This document shows, piece by piece, positions 5,912 to 13,143 of a stretch of 13,143 bases of DNA. The DNA is taken from contig JBNGDW010000044.1 in NCBI GenBank assembly GCA_049975325.1, forward strand, positions 1 through 13,143. The letters run 5' to 3'. Positions within the stretch are counted from its first letter, which is position 1; each line of letters starts with the position of its first letter. The notes below the pieces were generated by a model. That model was not told where the DNA came from. It did not search any database and saw only the letters and a program-made list of their open reading frames with translations. A program made the translations under genes and the position numbers. Origin of the DNA: JBNGDW01 sp049975325 (GTDB lineage: Bacteria; Cloacimonadota; Cloacimonadia; JGIOTU-2; JBNGDW01).

Positions 5912-7338
5912 ATCTTTTTCTGAACTTTATGTATGTCCGATTTTCTTTGTTTTAATAATTCCACAAATCTTTCCCCTCCTTTATATATATCTCCTGCACC
6001 CATTGTAATTACAATATCACCCGGTTTTGTAATTTGCATAAGTGTTTCTGGTATTTTTGCCTTATCTCTTATATAAAGGCAATTCAGATTACCTTTTTCT
6101 ATGGCTGTATCAACTACTAACCTTCCTGTCACATCAGGAATTGGAATTTCACGAGCAGGGTATACATCGGTTACAACAAAAATATCTGCAATGGAAAGAG
6201 CATCTGCAAATTCTCTATAAAATCTTTGCGTGCGAGAATACAAATGTGGTTGAAATACTGCAATGATTCGGCGGTCACAATCATTTTTTATTCCCTGCAA
6301 TGTGGCTGCAATTTCAGTTGGATGATGAGCATAATCATCATATACTAAGATGTCATCTATAAAACCCTTTCGTTCAAATCTACGATAGACTCCATTAAAT
6401 TTTGCAAGACCTGACCGAATTTTTTCAAATGGGATTTCTAACTCTAAAGCCACCGCAGCAGCGAATAATGAATTTCTCACATTATGCATTCCTGGTAATT
6501 GAAGATAGATATCTCCAAGCATTTTATTATTACAGATGAAATTATATCTTGTGGTAAAATCCTGGAAGACGATATCTTCACCCCGGATCTTAGCCTCTGG
6601 GTTTAATCCATAAGTGCATACTCGTTTTTCAAATTTTGGCAAAAGTTTTTGTACATTCCTATCATCAAGACAGGCTACTATCAGACCCAAAAATGGTACC
6701 TTATTAGCATATTGCAGGAAGGCATCTTCCAGATCATCCAGGGTAGGATAGCAGTCCATATGCTCTGGCTCAATATTTGTGATACCGGCTATAATTGGAG
6801 ATAGCGCAAGAAACGAGCGGTCATATTCATCAGCCTCTACGACAATATAATTAGAATCGCCGGGAACTGTGGTAGAATTGAAATTCCTGACCACTCCTCC
6901 GATTATCAGGGTAGGTTTAACGCCGGCTTCGGTTAATATCATTCCTAGCATAGATGTTGTCGTTGTTTTTCCATGTGTGCCTGCCACGGTTATGCTATAT
7001 TTCATTCTAGTAAGTTCATACAGCATTTCAGCCCTTCGGATTATAGGTATTCCAAGTTTTTTTGCAGCCACAATCTCAATATTGTCATCTTTGATTGCCG
7101 AGGAGCGAACCACCACATCAGCATTGGCGATATTTTCAGCACGATGCCCATACATTATACGAGCTCCTAGTTGTTTCAACCGCTCGGTAATTTCTGTAGC
7201 GCGCACATCAGAGCCGGTAATTCTATAACCATATCTCAGCAAAAGCTCAGCGATACCGCTCATACCAATCCCGCCAATGCCAACAAAATGAAGCTGCTTT
7301 GTCTTTCCAAGCCTAAAAGGCGCATTTGGGGTAAACAT
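5908..7338 (-). CDS. murC: UDP-N-acetylmuramate--L-alanine ligase MurC
   Basis: ATP-dependent ligase that adds L-alanine to UDP-MurNAc, the first peptide stem residue; cytoplasmic, 476 residues, full length. The N-terminal Rossmann domain has HFVGIGGIGMSGIAELLL (17-34). The P-loop is GTHGKTTTT (120-128). The central domain shows VVEADEYDRSFL (166-177) and NIEPEHMDCY (188-197), and the C-terminal domain DDYAHHPTEI (334-343) and FQPHLYSRT (362-370), all diagnostic of MurC rather than MurD/E/F. The product MurB makes is the substrate here, and murB follows directly. The start is two bases after the murG stop, with GGGAAG about nine bases upstream; the end overlaps murB by four bases. Confidence 0.98.
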   Translation of the reverse strand: MFTPNAPFRLGKTKQLHFVGIGGIGMSGIAELLLRYGYRITGSDVRATEITERLKQLGARIMYGHRAENIANADVVVRSSAIKDDNIEIVAAKKLGIPIIRRAEMLYELTRMKYSITVAGTHGKTTTTSMLGMILTEAGVKPTLIIGGVVRNFNSTTVPGDSNYIVVEADEYDRSFLALSPIIAGITNIEPEHMDCYPTLDDLEDAFLQYANKVPFLGLIVACLDDRNVQKLLPKFEKRVCTYGLNPEAKIRGEDIVFQDFTTRYNFICNNKMLGDIYLQLPGMHNVRNSLFAAAVALELEIPFEKIRSGLAKFNGVYRRFERKGFIDDILVYDDYAHHPTEIAATLQGIKNDCDRRIIAVFQPHLYSRTQRFYREFADALSIADIFVVTDVYPAREIPIPDVTGRLVVDTAIEKGNLNCLYIRDKAKIPETLMQITKPGDIVITMGAGDIYKGGERFVELLKQRKSDIHKVQKKI

Positions 7339-7340
7339 TT

Positions 7341-8441
7341 TCAGGCTTCCCTAATCCTTAATTTCTGGAAAATGTCTTCCACAATATCTCGAGTAGCATT
7401 CACAGGTGCCAGCTGTTTCATGCTTTTTCTCATATCTTCTAACATCCTTTGAATGTGTAGGATATTCAGGATTTCTTTAAGTAATACTTTAGGTTCAAGC
7501 TCTTCTTCGACTATCATCTTAGCTGCTTTTTTCTCCACAAAATAACGAGCATTTTTAAGTTGATGATTCCCTGCTGAATAGGGAAAAGGAATAATTACAG
7601 CAGGCAAGCCAAAATAGGCAAGTTCGGAAAGGGATAAAGCTCCTGCCCTGCATACTGCTAAACTAGAAATCTTATATACGCTTGCAATGTTATCAAAAAA
7701 AGGCTTAATTACTACTCCCTTTTTATTTGAATACTTTTTCATAAATCTATCATAATCCTGATAACCAGTCTGAAAAATAATCTGTATCCCTTGTTGCAAT
7801 AGTTCATCTATGATTTCCGCGGCTGTCTGGTTGATTACATGTGAGCCCTGACTTCCGCCATAGATAAATAATATCGGTTCATCTTCCAATTTCCATAATT
7901 TTAGTGCCTCGTCTCTGCTTATATAAGAAAACTCTCGTAGTGGATTTCCTGTAAATAAGAGTTTTTCCCGCACATGTTTTAGATACTGAGAAGCCTGGGG
8001 GAATCCAAGATATCCAGCCTTACTAAAGTTCATGAGCAACCTGGTACTTATACCGGGAAAACTGTTCTGTTCTTGTAAAAAAATTGGTATGCCTGCCAAA
8101 ACAGCTCCAATCCCTGCTGCTCCAGTGACAAATCCCCCACAACCTATTAAACACTTAATTTCGTGTCTATACAAAGTTTTCAATGTCTGCACGATCCCTT
8201 TCATAAGATACAAAGGAAAAAGAAAGTTTTCGCGATTAGCCTGCCGATGAAATTTTTTTACCTCTATCTGAAGGACTTTAAACCCATATTTGGGCACAAT
8301 CATGGTCTCCAAGCCGCCTTTCGCACCGATAAAAACGACTTGCACTTTAGGATTGCTTGCGAGTATTTGCTTTCCAAGTGCAATCCCTGGAAAGATATGT
8401 CCACCAGTGCCTCCTGCTGCTATAGCAATATTCATTGTCAT
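7341..8441 (-). CDS. murG: Lipid II synthase, UDP-GlcNAc:lipid I GlcNAc transferase MurG
   Basis: GT28-family glycosyltransferase that moves GlcNAc from UDP-GlcNAc to lipid I at the inner face of the membrane, giving lipid II; 366 residues. The acceptor-side glycine loop is AAGGTGGHIFPGIALG (8-23), and QEQNSFPG (123-130) is the EQN motif. In the C-terminal donor domain are GGSQGSHVIN (195-204), CRAGALSLSE (264-273) with the conserved acidic end, and NHQLKNA (292-298), near the nucleotide site. No signal peptide is present, as expected for a peripheral membrane enzyme. ATG 8441 overlaps the ftsW stop as ATGA; a second ATG two codons later (8435) would also be acceptable. Confidence 0.97.
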   Translation of the reverse strand: MTMNIAIAAGGTGGHIFPGIALGKQILASNPKVQVVFIGAKGGLETMIVPKYGFKVLQIEVKKFHRQANRENFLFPLYLMKGIVQTLKTLYRHEIKCLIGCGGFVTGAAGIGAVLAGIPIFLQEQNSFPGISTRLLMNFSKAGYLGFPQASQYLKHVREKLLFTGNPLREFSYISRDEALKLWKLEDEPILFIYGGSQGSHVINQTAAEIIDELLQQGIQIIFQTGYQDYDRFMKKYSNKKGVVIKPFFDNIASVYKISSLAVCRAGALSLSELAYFGLPAVIIPFPYSAGNHQLKNARYFVEKKAAKMIVEEELEPKVLLKEILNILHIQRMLEDMRKSMKQLAPVNATRDIVEDIFQKLRIREA

Positions 8442-9625
8442 ACTCTCAAAGGTCGTCTATCAAAGGAACTAAAATTATTAAACCGAGCAAGCAGACTTTC
8501 TTGCTCAGCCCTTGCTCGCCTGCTTGCATTTAAGATAAGTGCTATCGATATTGAATCTATCATAAACGCAGACCCACCATAGCTAATAAAGGGAAGACTG
8601 ACTCCTGTTGGAGGTATTAGGCTCGTGGCGACTCCAATATTGATTATAACATTATACGCTAAGTTAAAGACAAGTCCTGAAATGAGCAGACTATAGAAAA
8701 GGCTTCCTGCATTTTGAGCAAGTGTAAGCCCTCCGATAATTACAATCAAGTACAATGCAATCAAAACGCAAGAACCGATAAAACCAAACTCTTCTCCTAT
8801 CACAGTAAATACATAATCTGTCTTTACAAAGGGGAGATAAAATAGCTTGGCTCGTCCCTCTCCGCTACCTTTTCCGAGAGCCTTGCCTTGCGAGAGTGCT
8901 ACGAGCGACTCATGAGGTTGATACCAATAGCGCTCATCTTCTCCATCTGGAACCTCGCCCTCCACAACAAAATGGGAAAAGGCAGAAATCCGTGCCCGAC
9001 GGTAGTCAGGACCTGTAATAAGGGATACTATAAGAAAAACAGATACAACAAGAATCATAGAAAGAGTTGTTGAAAATTTTATTCGTGCCACAAATAACAT
9101 ACTTATATAAATAAGAAAAAGGATTCCAGCCGTACTCAGGTCCGGTTCTTTATAAATAAGTAAAAAATAGAGCACGGGAAAGATAATTATTACTGAAAAA
9201 TGCCTAACAAATTTAAGTGGAGAAGAATTATCAATAGACAACTGATTTTTAGCCAAAAAATGTGCGAGATAAAAAATCAGAATTAACCGGGCGATAGTAC
9301 TTGGTTGGAATCCAATCGGCCCAACATCAATACGTCTAAACGAGCCATTCACGGAAGTACCTATACCTGGCACGAGCACAGCAACTAAAAGTAGTAACCC
9401 CAAAATGAGCAACGGAAAGGCTAATTTTCTTAGGATATGTAGGTCAAGAAAATAGAATAATAAACAGAGTGGGATAGACACACCTATCCAGAGCAGTTGC
9501 TTTAAGAAATCACTATTATCAAAACGGAATGAGGCAATATCCCCTACCACCATAATCCCAATAAGAACGAGAATTATTGTGCTGAACAGTATCGCACTTT
9601 CAATATTTTTACTTTTTATAACCAT
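8438..9625 (-). CDS. ftsW: SEDS-family septal glycan polymerase FtsW
   Basis: Multi-pass membrane protein (about ten hydrophobic segments, 395 residues) of the SEDS family, which polymerises lipid II at the septum together with a class B penicillin-binding protein. Recognisable motifs are NGSFRRI (93-99), QPST (107-110), YKEPDLSTA (158-166), DYRRARISAF (207-216), and the extracellular loop with QPHESLVALSQGKALGKG (236-253) running into LPFVKTDYVFTVIGEE (264-279), where D270 aligns with the catalytic aspartate of SEDS proteins. Near the end is IPPTGVSLPFISYGGSA (337-353). Its place between murD and murG argues for FtsW rather than RodA. The canonical QPSE is QPST here. The start overlaps the murD end by 17 bases; AGGA lies four bases upstream. 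Confidence 0.95.
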   Translation of the reverse strand: MVIKSKNIESAILFSTIILVLIGIMVVGDIASFRFDNSDFLKQLLWIGVSIPLCLLFYFLDLHILRKLAFPLLILGLLLLVAVLVPGIGTSVNGSFRRIDVGPIGFQPSTIARLILIFYLAHFLAKNQLSIDNSSPLKFVRHFSVIIIFPVLYFLLIYKEPDLSTAGILFLIYISMLFVARIKFSTTLSMILVVSVFLIVSLITGPDYRRARISAFSHFVVEGEVPDGEDERYWYQPHESLVALSQGKALGKGSGEGRAKLFYLPFVKTDYVFTVIGEEFGFIGSCVLIALYLIVIIGGLTLAQNAGSLFYSLLISGLVFNLAYNVIINIGVATSLIPPTGVSLPFISYGGSAFMIDSISIALILNASRRARAEQESLLARFNNFSSFDRRPLRV

Positions 9626-10985
9626 AATCCTGTTTTAGTTTACTTACAAGTTGCTTAAAAGCCTTACCTCTCTCTTCAAAATTTGCAAACATATCAAAGC
9701 TTGCGCATCCCGGTGAGAAAAGTACATATTCTCCTTGTTTTGCCTTGGAAAATGCCATTTCAACGGCTTCCGATAAATCCTCAACAATATAAGTCGGAAC
9801 ATAGTTAGCAAAAGTATCATACAGCACCTTTTTCGTTTCCCCATAAACAGTGAGAGATTTCACATTTTTCTTAAAATAGGGAATAAGAAAGTGAAAATCC
9901 TCATTTTTATCAGAGCCCCCCATAATCAAATGTAGCGGAGCATCAAATGACTGAACAGCCACTAAAACAGCGTTACTATTTGTTGCTTTAGAGTCGTTTA
10001 TAAGTGTCACATTATTAATCTTGGTAACCTGTTCCAATCTATGTTCCAATGGCCTAAAAGAAAGTATTCCGGCAACAATATTATCTACTGTAATCCCGCA
10101 AGCCCAGCCCACAAGACTAGCTGCTGAAAGATTGCCAATATTGTGCCTACCACGCAAAGGTAGCGATTCTAAAGGAATCTTATAAGGCAATTGCTGCGGA
10201 AGATTGAAATGCAGCTCTCTTCCGCGAAGGTGTATATATGGATTTACTTCTGATGTTACACTATAGAACTCTTTTTGCACAGATGTCTGGTCAGCAAGAT
10301 ATCGACATTCAGGATCATCATAATTTAGTATTGCTAAATCCCCATCTCCTTGGTTCATCAAAATTCTTGATTTTGCCTGAACATATTCAGAAAAATCTTT
10401 ATACCGATTAAGATGGTCAGGCGTTATATTCAAAAGAACACTGATATGCGGCCTAAATTCATGAATTTTTTCCAGCTGAAAACTACTTAATTCCAGTACA
10501 ATGAACCTGAATATATTATCTTCAATCGGGAACCCTGTAAGAGGCTTGCCAATATTTCCAGCCAGCAAAACTTTTTCTCCAGCCTGATTTAAAATATGAT
10601 AGATAAGGGAAACCACAGTGCTTTTCCCATTAGAACCAGTCACAGCAATGATCTTTGTATAATCTCTATTTATTAAACGGTATCCTAATTCAATTTCACT
10701 CCAGACGGGAATACCTTTTTGGTCGGCTTTTTTCAACAGAGGTATATGCGGTGAAACGCCGGGACTTACAATAATTAAATCGGCTTCCAGAATGCGCTCC
10801 GAGTGACCCCCAGCTTCATACTCAAAATTAGCTATAATACCTTCGAGAAGATTAAGTTCATTCAAAGGTTTCGCCTCAGAAAGGAAGGGTACACCTTCCA
10901 GAAGCTGAATCTTGAGCGCTGCTGCGATACCACTCCGCCCAGCACCAATTATACTTATCCTTTTATTTTTCAGGTTAACTTTCAT
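9609..10985 (-). CDS. murD: UDP-N-acetylmuramoylalanine--D-glutamate ligase MurD
   Basis: ATP-dependent cytoplasmic ligase that adds D-glutamate to UDP-MurNAc-L-Ala; 458 residues from the chosen start. Motifs in order are IIGAGRSGIAAA (12-23), VSPGVSPHIP (73-82), the P-loop GSNGKST (117-123), ELSSFQLE (165-172), ITPDHLNRY (187-195), AKSR with K205 as the probable carbamylated lysine, RPLEHRLEQV (311-320), NDSKATN (330-336) and SPGCASFDMFANFEERG (424-440), all typical of MurD. The reading frame is open for 30 more codons to 11075, but that stretch lies wholly within mraY and resembles no MurD N-terminus. ATG 10985, two bases after the mraY stop, puts the Rossmann loop at the usual distance. 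No strong ribosome binding site precedes it, so coupling to mraY is likely. Confidence 0.96.
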   Translation of the reverse strand: MKVNLKNKRISIIGAGRSGIAAALKIQLLEGVPFLSEAKPLNELNLLEGIIANFEYEAGGHSERILEADLIIVSPGVSPHIPLLKKADQKGIPVWSEIELGYRLINRDYTKIIAVTGSNGKSTVVSLIYHILNQAGEKVLLAGNIGKPLTGFPIEDNIFRFIVLELSSFQLEKIHEFRPHISVLLNITPDHLNRYKDFSEYVQAKSRILMNQGDGDLAILNYDDPECRYLADQTSVQKEFYSVTSEVNPYIHLRGRELHFNLPQQLPYKIPLESLPLRGRHNIGNLSAASLVGWACGITVDNIVAGILSFRPLEHRLEQVTKINNVTLINDSKATNSNAVLVAVQSFDAPLHLIMGGSDKNEDFHFLIPYFKKNVKSLTVYGETKKVLYDTFANYVPTYIVEDLSEAVEMAFSKAKQGEYVLFSPGCASFDMFANFEERGKAFKQLVSKLKQDYGYKK

Positions 10986-10987
10986 TT

Positions 10988-12091
10988 TTATCTTAACTTT
11001 AATGTAATAAGCCCAAAGGCTGTAAAAAGGATGGTTATAACCCAAAACCGCACTACAATCTTTTCTTCTGCCCATCCTTTAAATTCGAGATGGTGATGAA
11101 GTGGAGCACAAAGAAGAAGGCGTTTCCCGGTACCCATCTTCCGTTTTGTATATTTAAAATAATATCTTTGTAAAAGAGAAGAGCCAGCTTCTATTAAGAA
11201 TAGGCCGCCAATGATAATAAAATATATTTCTTCCTTGATTAAAATCGATATGAGGGCAAGCAAGCCTCCGATAGCAAGAGCGCCTGTATCACCCATAAAA
11301 ATTTCTGCAGGTTTGACATTAAACCATAAAAATCCCAGAATAGAGCCCATAAGAGCCGCTAAGTATATGGCAAGCTCCCCTGATTCCGGAATAAATTCTA
11401 ATTGCAAATAATCTGAAAAGAGGAAATGTCCTTTTATATAAGCCATTATGCCCAAGCCAAAGGCAACTATTGCTATAGCCCCACTAGCAAGCCCATCCAG
11501 TCCATCAGTGATGTTAATAGCGTTTGAATAGAAACTGATATATAATGCAACAAGGGGAATAAAGAAATAGCCGAGTGAAAATTTTACATTTTTCAAAAAC
11601 GGGATGCTTATCTCTGTTATAGAATTTACATCCTCATATCCAAAATAAAGAGCAAAGGCTATAAGTAGTCCGAGAACAAGCTGCCCCCCGAGCTTATATT
11701 TTTCAACCATACCACCTGGCTTATGCATTACATTTTTGAAATAATCATCCATAAAACCGAGGCCAGCAAGCCACAAGGTAACCAGAAGCGCAATTAAAAC
11801 ATATGAATTAGTAAGGTCATTCCAGAGCAAGCTTGAAATGACAATAGTAAGGGTAAGAATAATGCCCCCCATTGTTGGGGTACCGGCTTTCCTGCGATGT
11901 GATTCAGGTAATGAGTTATCTAGAGATTCTACTACCTGATGCTTTTTAAACTGCCTAATAAACTTTGGAGTAAAAATAAGACACAGAACAGTTCCTGTAA
12001 TAAAAGCACCTATTCCTCGAAAAGTAATGTATTGAAAGACATTAAATCCTGTCCAATATTCAACAAGTGGATATAAAATATGGTAAAGCAT
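10988..12091 (-). CDS. mraY: Phospho-N-acetylmuramoyl-pentapeptide transferase MraY
   Basis: Polytopic membrane enzyme (about ten helices, 367 residues) that transfers phospho-MurNAc-pentapeptide to undecaprenyl phosphate, making lipid I. Cytoplasmic loops carry the family signatures: RRKAGTPTMGGI (66-77), GFMDDYFK with the aspartate pair D115/D116, NAINITDGLDGLASG (190-204), FNVKPAEIFMGDTGALAIGG (257-276) with catalytic-site D268, and PLHHHLEFKGW (330-340) with the histidine cluster. Its substrate is the MurF product and its product is used by MurG, both encoded in the same operon. The start overlaps the murF stop by one base (TAATG). Confidence 0.98.
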   Translation of the reverse strand: MLYHILYPLVEYWTGFNVFQYITFRGIGAFITGTVLCLIFTPKFIRQFKKHQVVESLDNSLPESHRRKAGTPTMGGIILTLTIVISSLLWNDLTNSYVLIALLVTLWLAGLGFMDDYFKNVMHKPGGMVEKYKLGGQLVLGLLIAFALYFGYEDVNSITEISIPFLKNVKFSLGYFFIPLVALYISFYSNAINITDGLDGLASGAIAIVAFGLGIMAYIKGHFLFSDYLQLEFIPESGELAIYLAALMGSILGFLWFNVKPAEIFMGDTGALAIGGLLALISILIKEEIYFIIIGGLFLIEAGSSLLQRYYFKYTKRKMGTGKRLLLCAPLHHHLEFKGWAEEKIVVRFWVITILFTAFGLITLKLR

Positions 12092-13143
12092 TATATCAAC
12101 CTTTCAACAATTTTTTCCATATGAAGATTCCGTGACCCCTTCACTAAAATAACTGAGTTAGGTGGAAAATTCAAATCTGTTGCATCAAGGTAATCTTCAA
12201 CGGTCTGAAAATGATATGAACCATTATACATACTTGATAAGTTACCAACAGAAATAACACTATTCAGCCGGAGCCTTGCAAGCATCTCTCCAATCTCCTT
12301 ATGAAAAACTTCACTATATTCACCTAATTCTAACATATCACCCAAAATTGCAAACCTGTTCATCAGTGGATACCTACGCAGGACATCCAATGCAGACCTC
12401 ATAGATTGGGGATTAGCATTGTAGCAATCAGCAATAATAGTCCAGCCTTTTTCTCTATTCTTAAGAATCTCCATTCTAAGCCCAACTTTAGGTTTTTTAG
12501 ATAATCCCTTTTGAATCTCTTGGTTGGAAAGATGGTAATATTTTCCAATAATAATCGCAGGAATAGCATTCATTATATTATGCTCAACCAGACCTTTTAT
12601 AAAGTAAATTTCACCATTTAATAGGAAAGATAACTTCCTATTGTTTTGCGAAATTGACGAGAGAATAAAATCATTATCTTTACTTTTTCCATAAGAAACA
12701 AACCCCGGCCTCCTTTTATAATGTTCAAGCTGTCCTATATCTCCGTTAAAGATTTTCAGTGAACTTTCGTGGGCGTATCTGAAAATATCAGTCTTCTCCT
12801 TGGTAACACCTTCAAGATCGCCAAAAAATTCAAGATGAGCAGGACCAATAGAAGTAATTACAGCAATATTAGGCTTTGCAATTTGAGTCAGCCGCATGAT
12901 TTCTCCAAAGTGGTCAGAGCCCATTTCAAGAACTGAGACCTCATGAGAATTATCCAGACTAAATAAAGTAAGTGGCAGACCAATGATACTGTTAAGATTC
13001 CCTTGAGTTCTATGAACAGAAAATCTTTGTGCCAACACATTCGCTACAAATTCTTTTGTAATAGTCTTCCCAACTGAGCCGGTAATGCCAATGACGGGAA
13101 CTTTATAAAAAGTTTTATAATAGCCTGCCAGAGCTCCTAAAGC
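12091..13143 (-). CDS. murF: UDP-N-acetylmuramoyl-tripeptide--D-alanyl-D-alanine ligase MurF, 5' end missing
   Basis: The C-terminal 350 residues of MurF, which adds D-Ala-D-Ala to the UDP-MurNAc-tripeptide. The frame is open to the window edge; the first visible residues are ALGALAGYYKTFYKVPVIGI, then the P-loop GSVGKTITKE (fragment residues 22-31). Further on are QGNLNSIIGLPLTL, SVLEMGSDHFGEI, ITSIGPAHLEFFG, DCYNANPQSM, LGDMLELGEY and VLVKGSRNLHMEKIVERL, all typical MurF features. Against a usual length near 450 residues, about 100 N-terminal residues, the nucleotide-substrate domain, lie outside. The GTG at 13038 is an internal valine codon downstream of the P-loop, not a start. The P-loop has valine where asparagine or serine is usual. 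The stop overlaps the mraY start. Confidence 0.96.
   Translation of the reverse strand, partial: ALGALAGYYKTFYKVPVIGITGSVGKTITKEFVANVLAQRFSVHRTQGNLNSIIGLPLTLFSLDNSHEVSVLEMGSDHFGEIMRLTQIAKPNIAVITSIGPAHLEFFGDLEGVTKEKTDIFRYAHESSLKIFNGDIGQLEHYKRRPGFVSYGKSKDNDFILSSISQNNRKLSFLLNGEIYFIKGLVEHNIMNAIPAIIIGKYYHLSNQEIQKGLSKKPKVGLRMEILKNREKGWTIIADCYNANPQSMRSALDVLRRYPLMNRFAILGDMLELGEYSEVFHKEIGEMLARLRLNSVISVGNLSSMYNGSYHFQTVEDYLDATDLNFPPNSVILVKGSRNLHMEKIVERLI

Noticed and set aside
9644..9844. Second minus-strand open frame of 66 codons inside murD
   Set aside because: An out-of-frame shadow of the murD C-terminal region, which carries the conserved SPGCASFDMF motif in the real frame.
10986..11075. Upstream start of murD inside mraY
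   Set aside because: The 30 extra residues overlap the conserved C-terminal region of mraY and do not look like MurD; ATG 10985 gives the standard N-terminus.

Overview
The window holds most of a division and cell wall (dcw) operon from an AT-rich, peptidoglycan-making bacterium. A second, divergently arranged pair of unrelated genes lies at the left end. From 13143 down to 1415, on the minus strand, the order is murF (5' end cut by the window edge), mraY, murD, ftsW, murG, murC, murB, ftsQ, ftsA, ftsZ and a small four-helix membrane gene of the YvlD/PF04020 family. All were identified from family motifs in the translations. The lineage cannot be fixed from the sequence. The low GC, classic Gram-negative-type gene order, divergent FtsZ and a COG2403-type gene next door are compatible with a poorly sampled or candidate phylum, but this is only inference.

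The operon is very tightly packed. Neighbouring genes overlap by 1 to 17 bases or are separated by 1 to 12 bases, with ATGA and TAATG junctions, so translational coupling is likely throughout. ftsZ alone has a strong, well-placed Shine-Dalgarno sequence, as expected for a protein needed in large amounts. Together the genes carry out the late cytoplasmic steps of peptidoglycan precursor synthesis (MurB, MurC, MurD, MurF), the two membrane steps that make lipid I and lipid II (MraY, MurG), glycan polymerisation at the septum (FtsW) and assembly of the division ring (FtsQ, FtsA, FtsZ). There is no ddl gene between murB and ftsQ.

At the left end, mrp (an Mrp/NBP35-type P-loop ATPase with a CxxC motif) runs on the plus strand and converges on the end of the dcw operon with only 30 bases between stops. 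A 178-base intergenic region separates it from a divergent gene that runs off the left edge. That gene encodes the N-terminus of a COG2403 / cyclic 2,3-diphosphoglycerate synthetase-like protein. The intergenic region contains candidate promoters and a small inverted repeat.

I found no mobile element, CRISPR array, tRNA or rRNA, and no convincing undescribed system. The points most worth a second look are the divergent FtsZ (altered GTP-contact loop and no canonical C-terminal peptide), its junction with the membrane gene, and the COG2403 gene.
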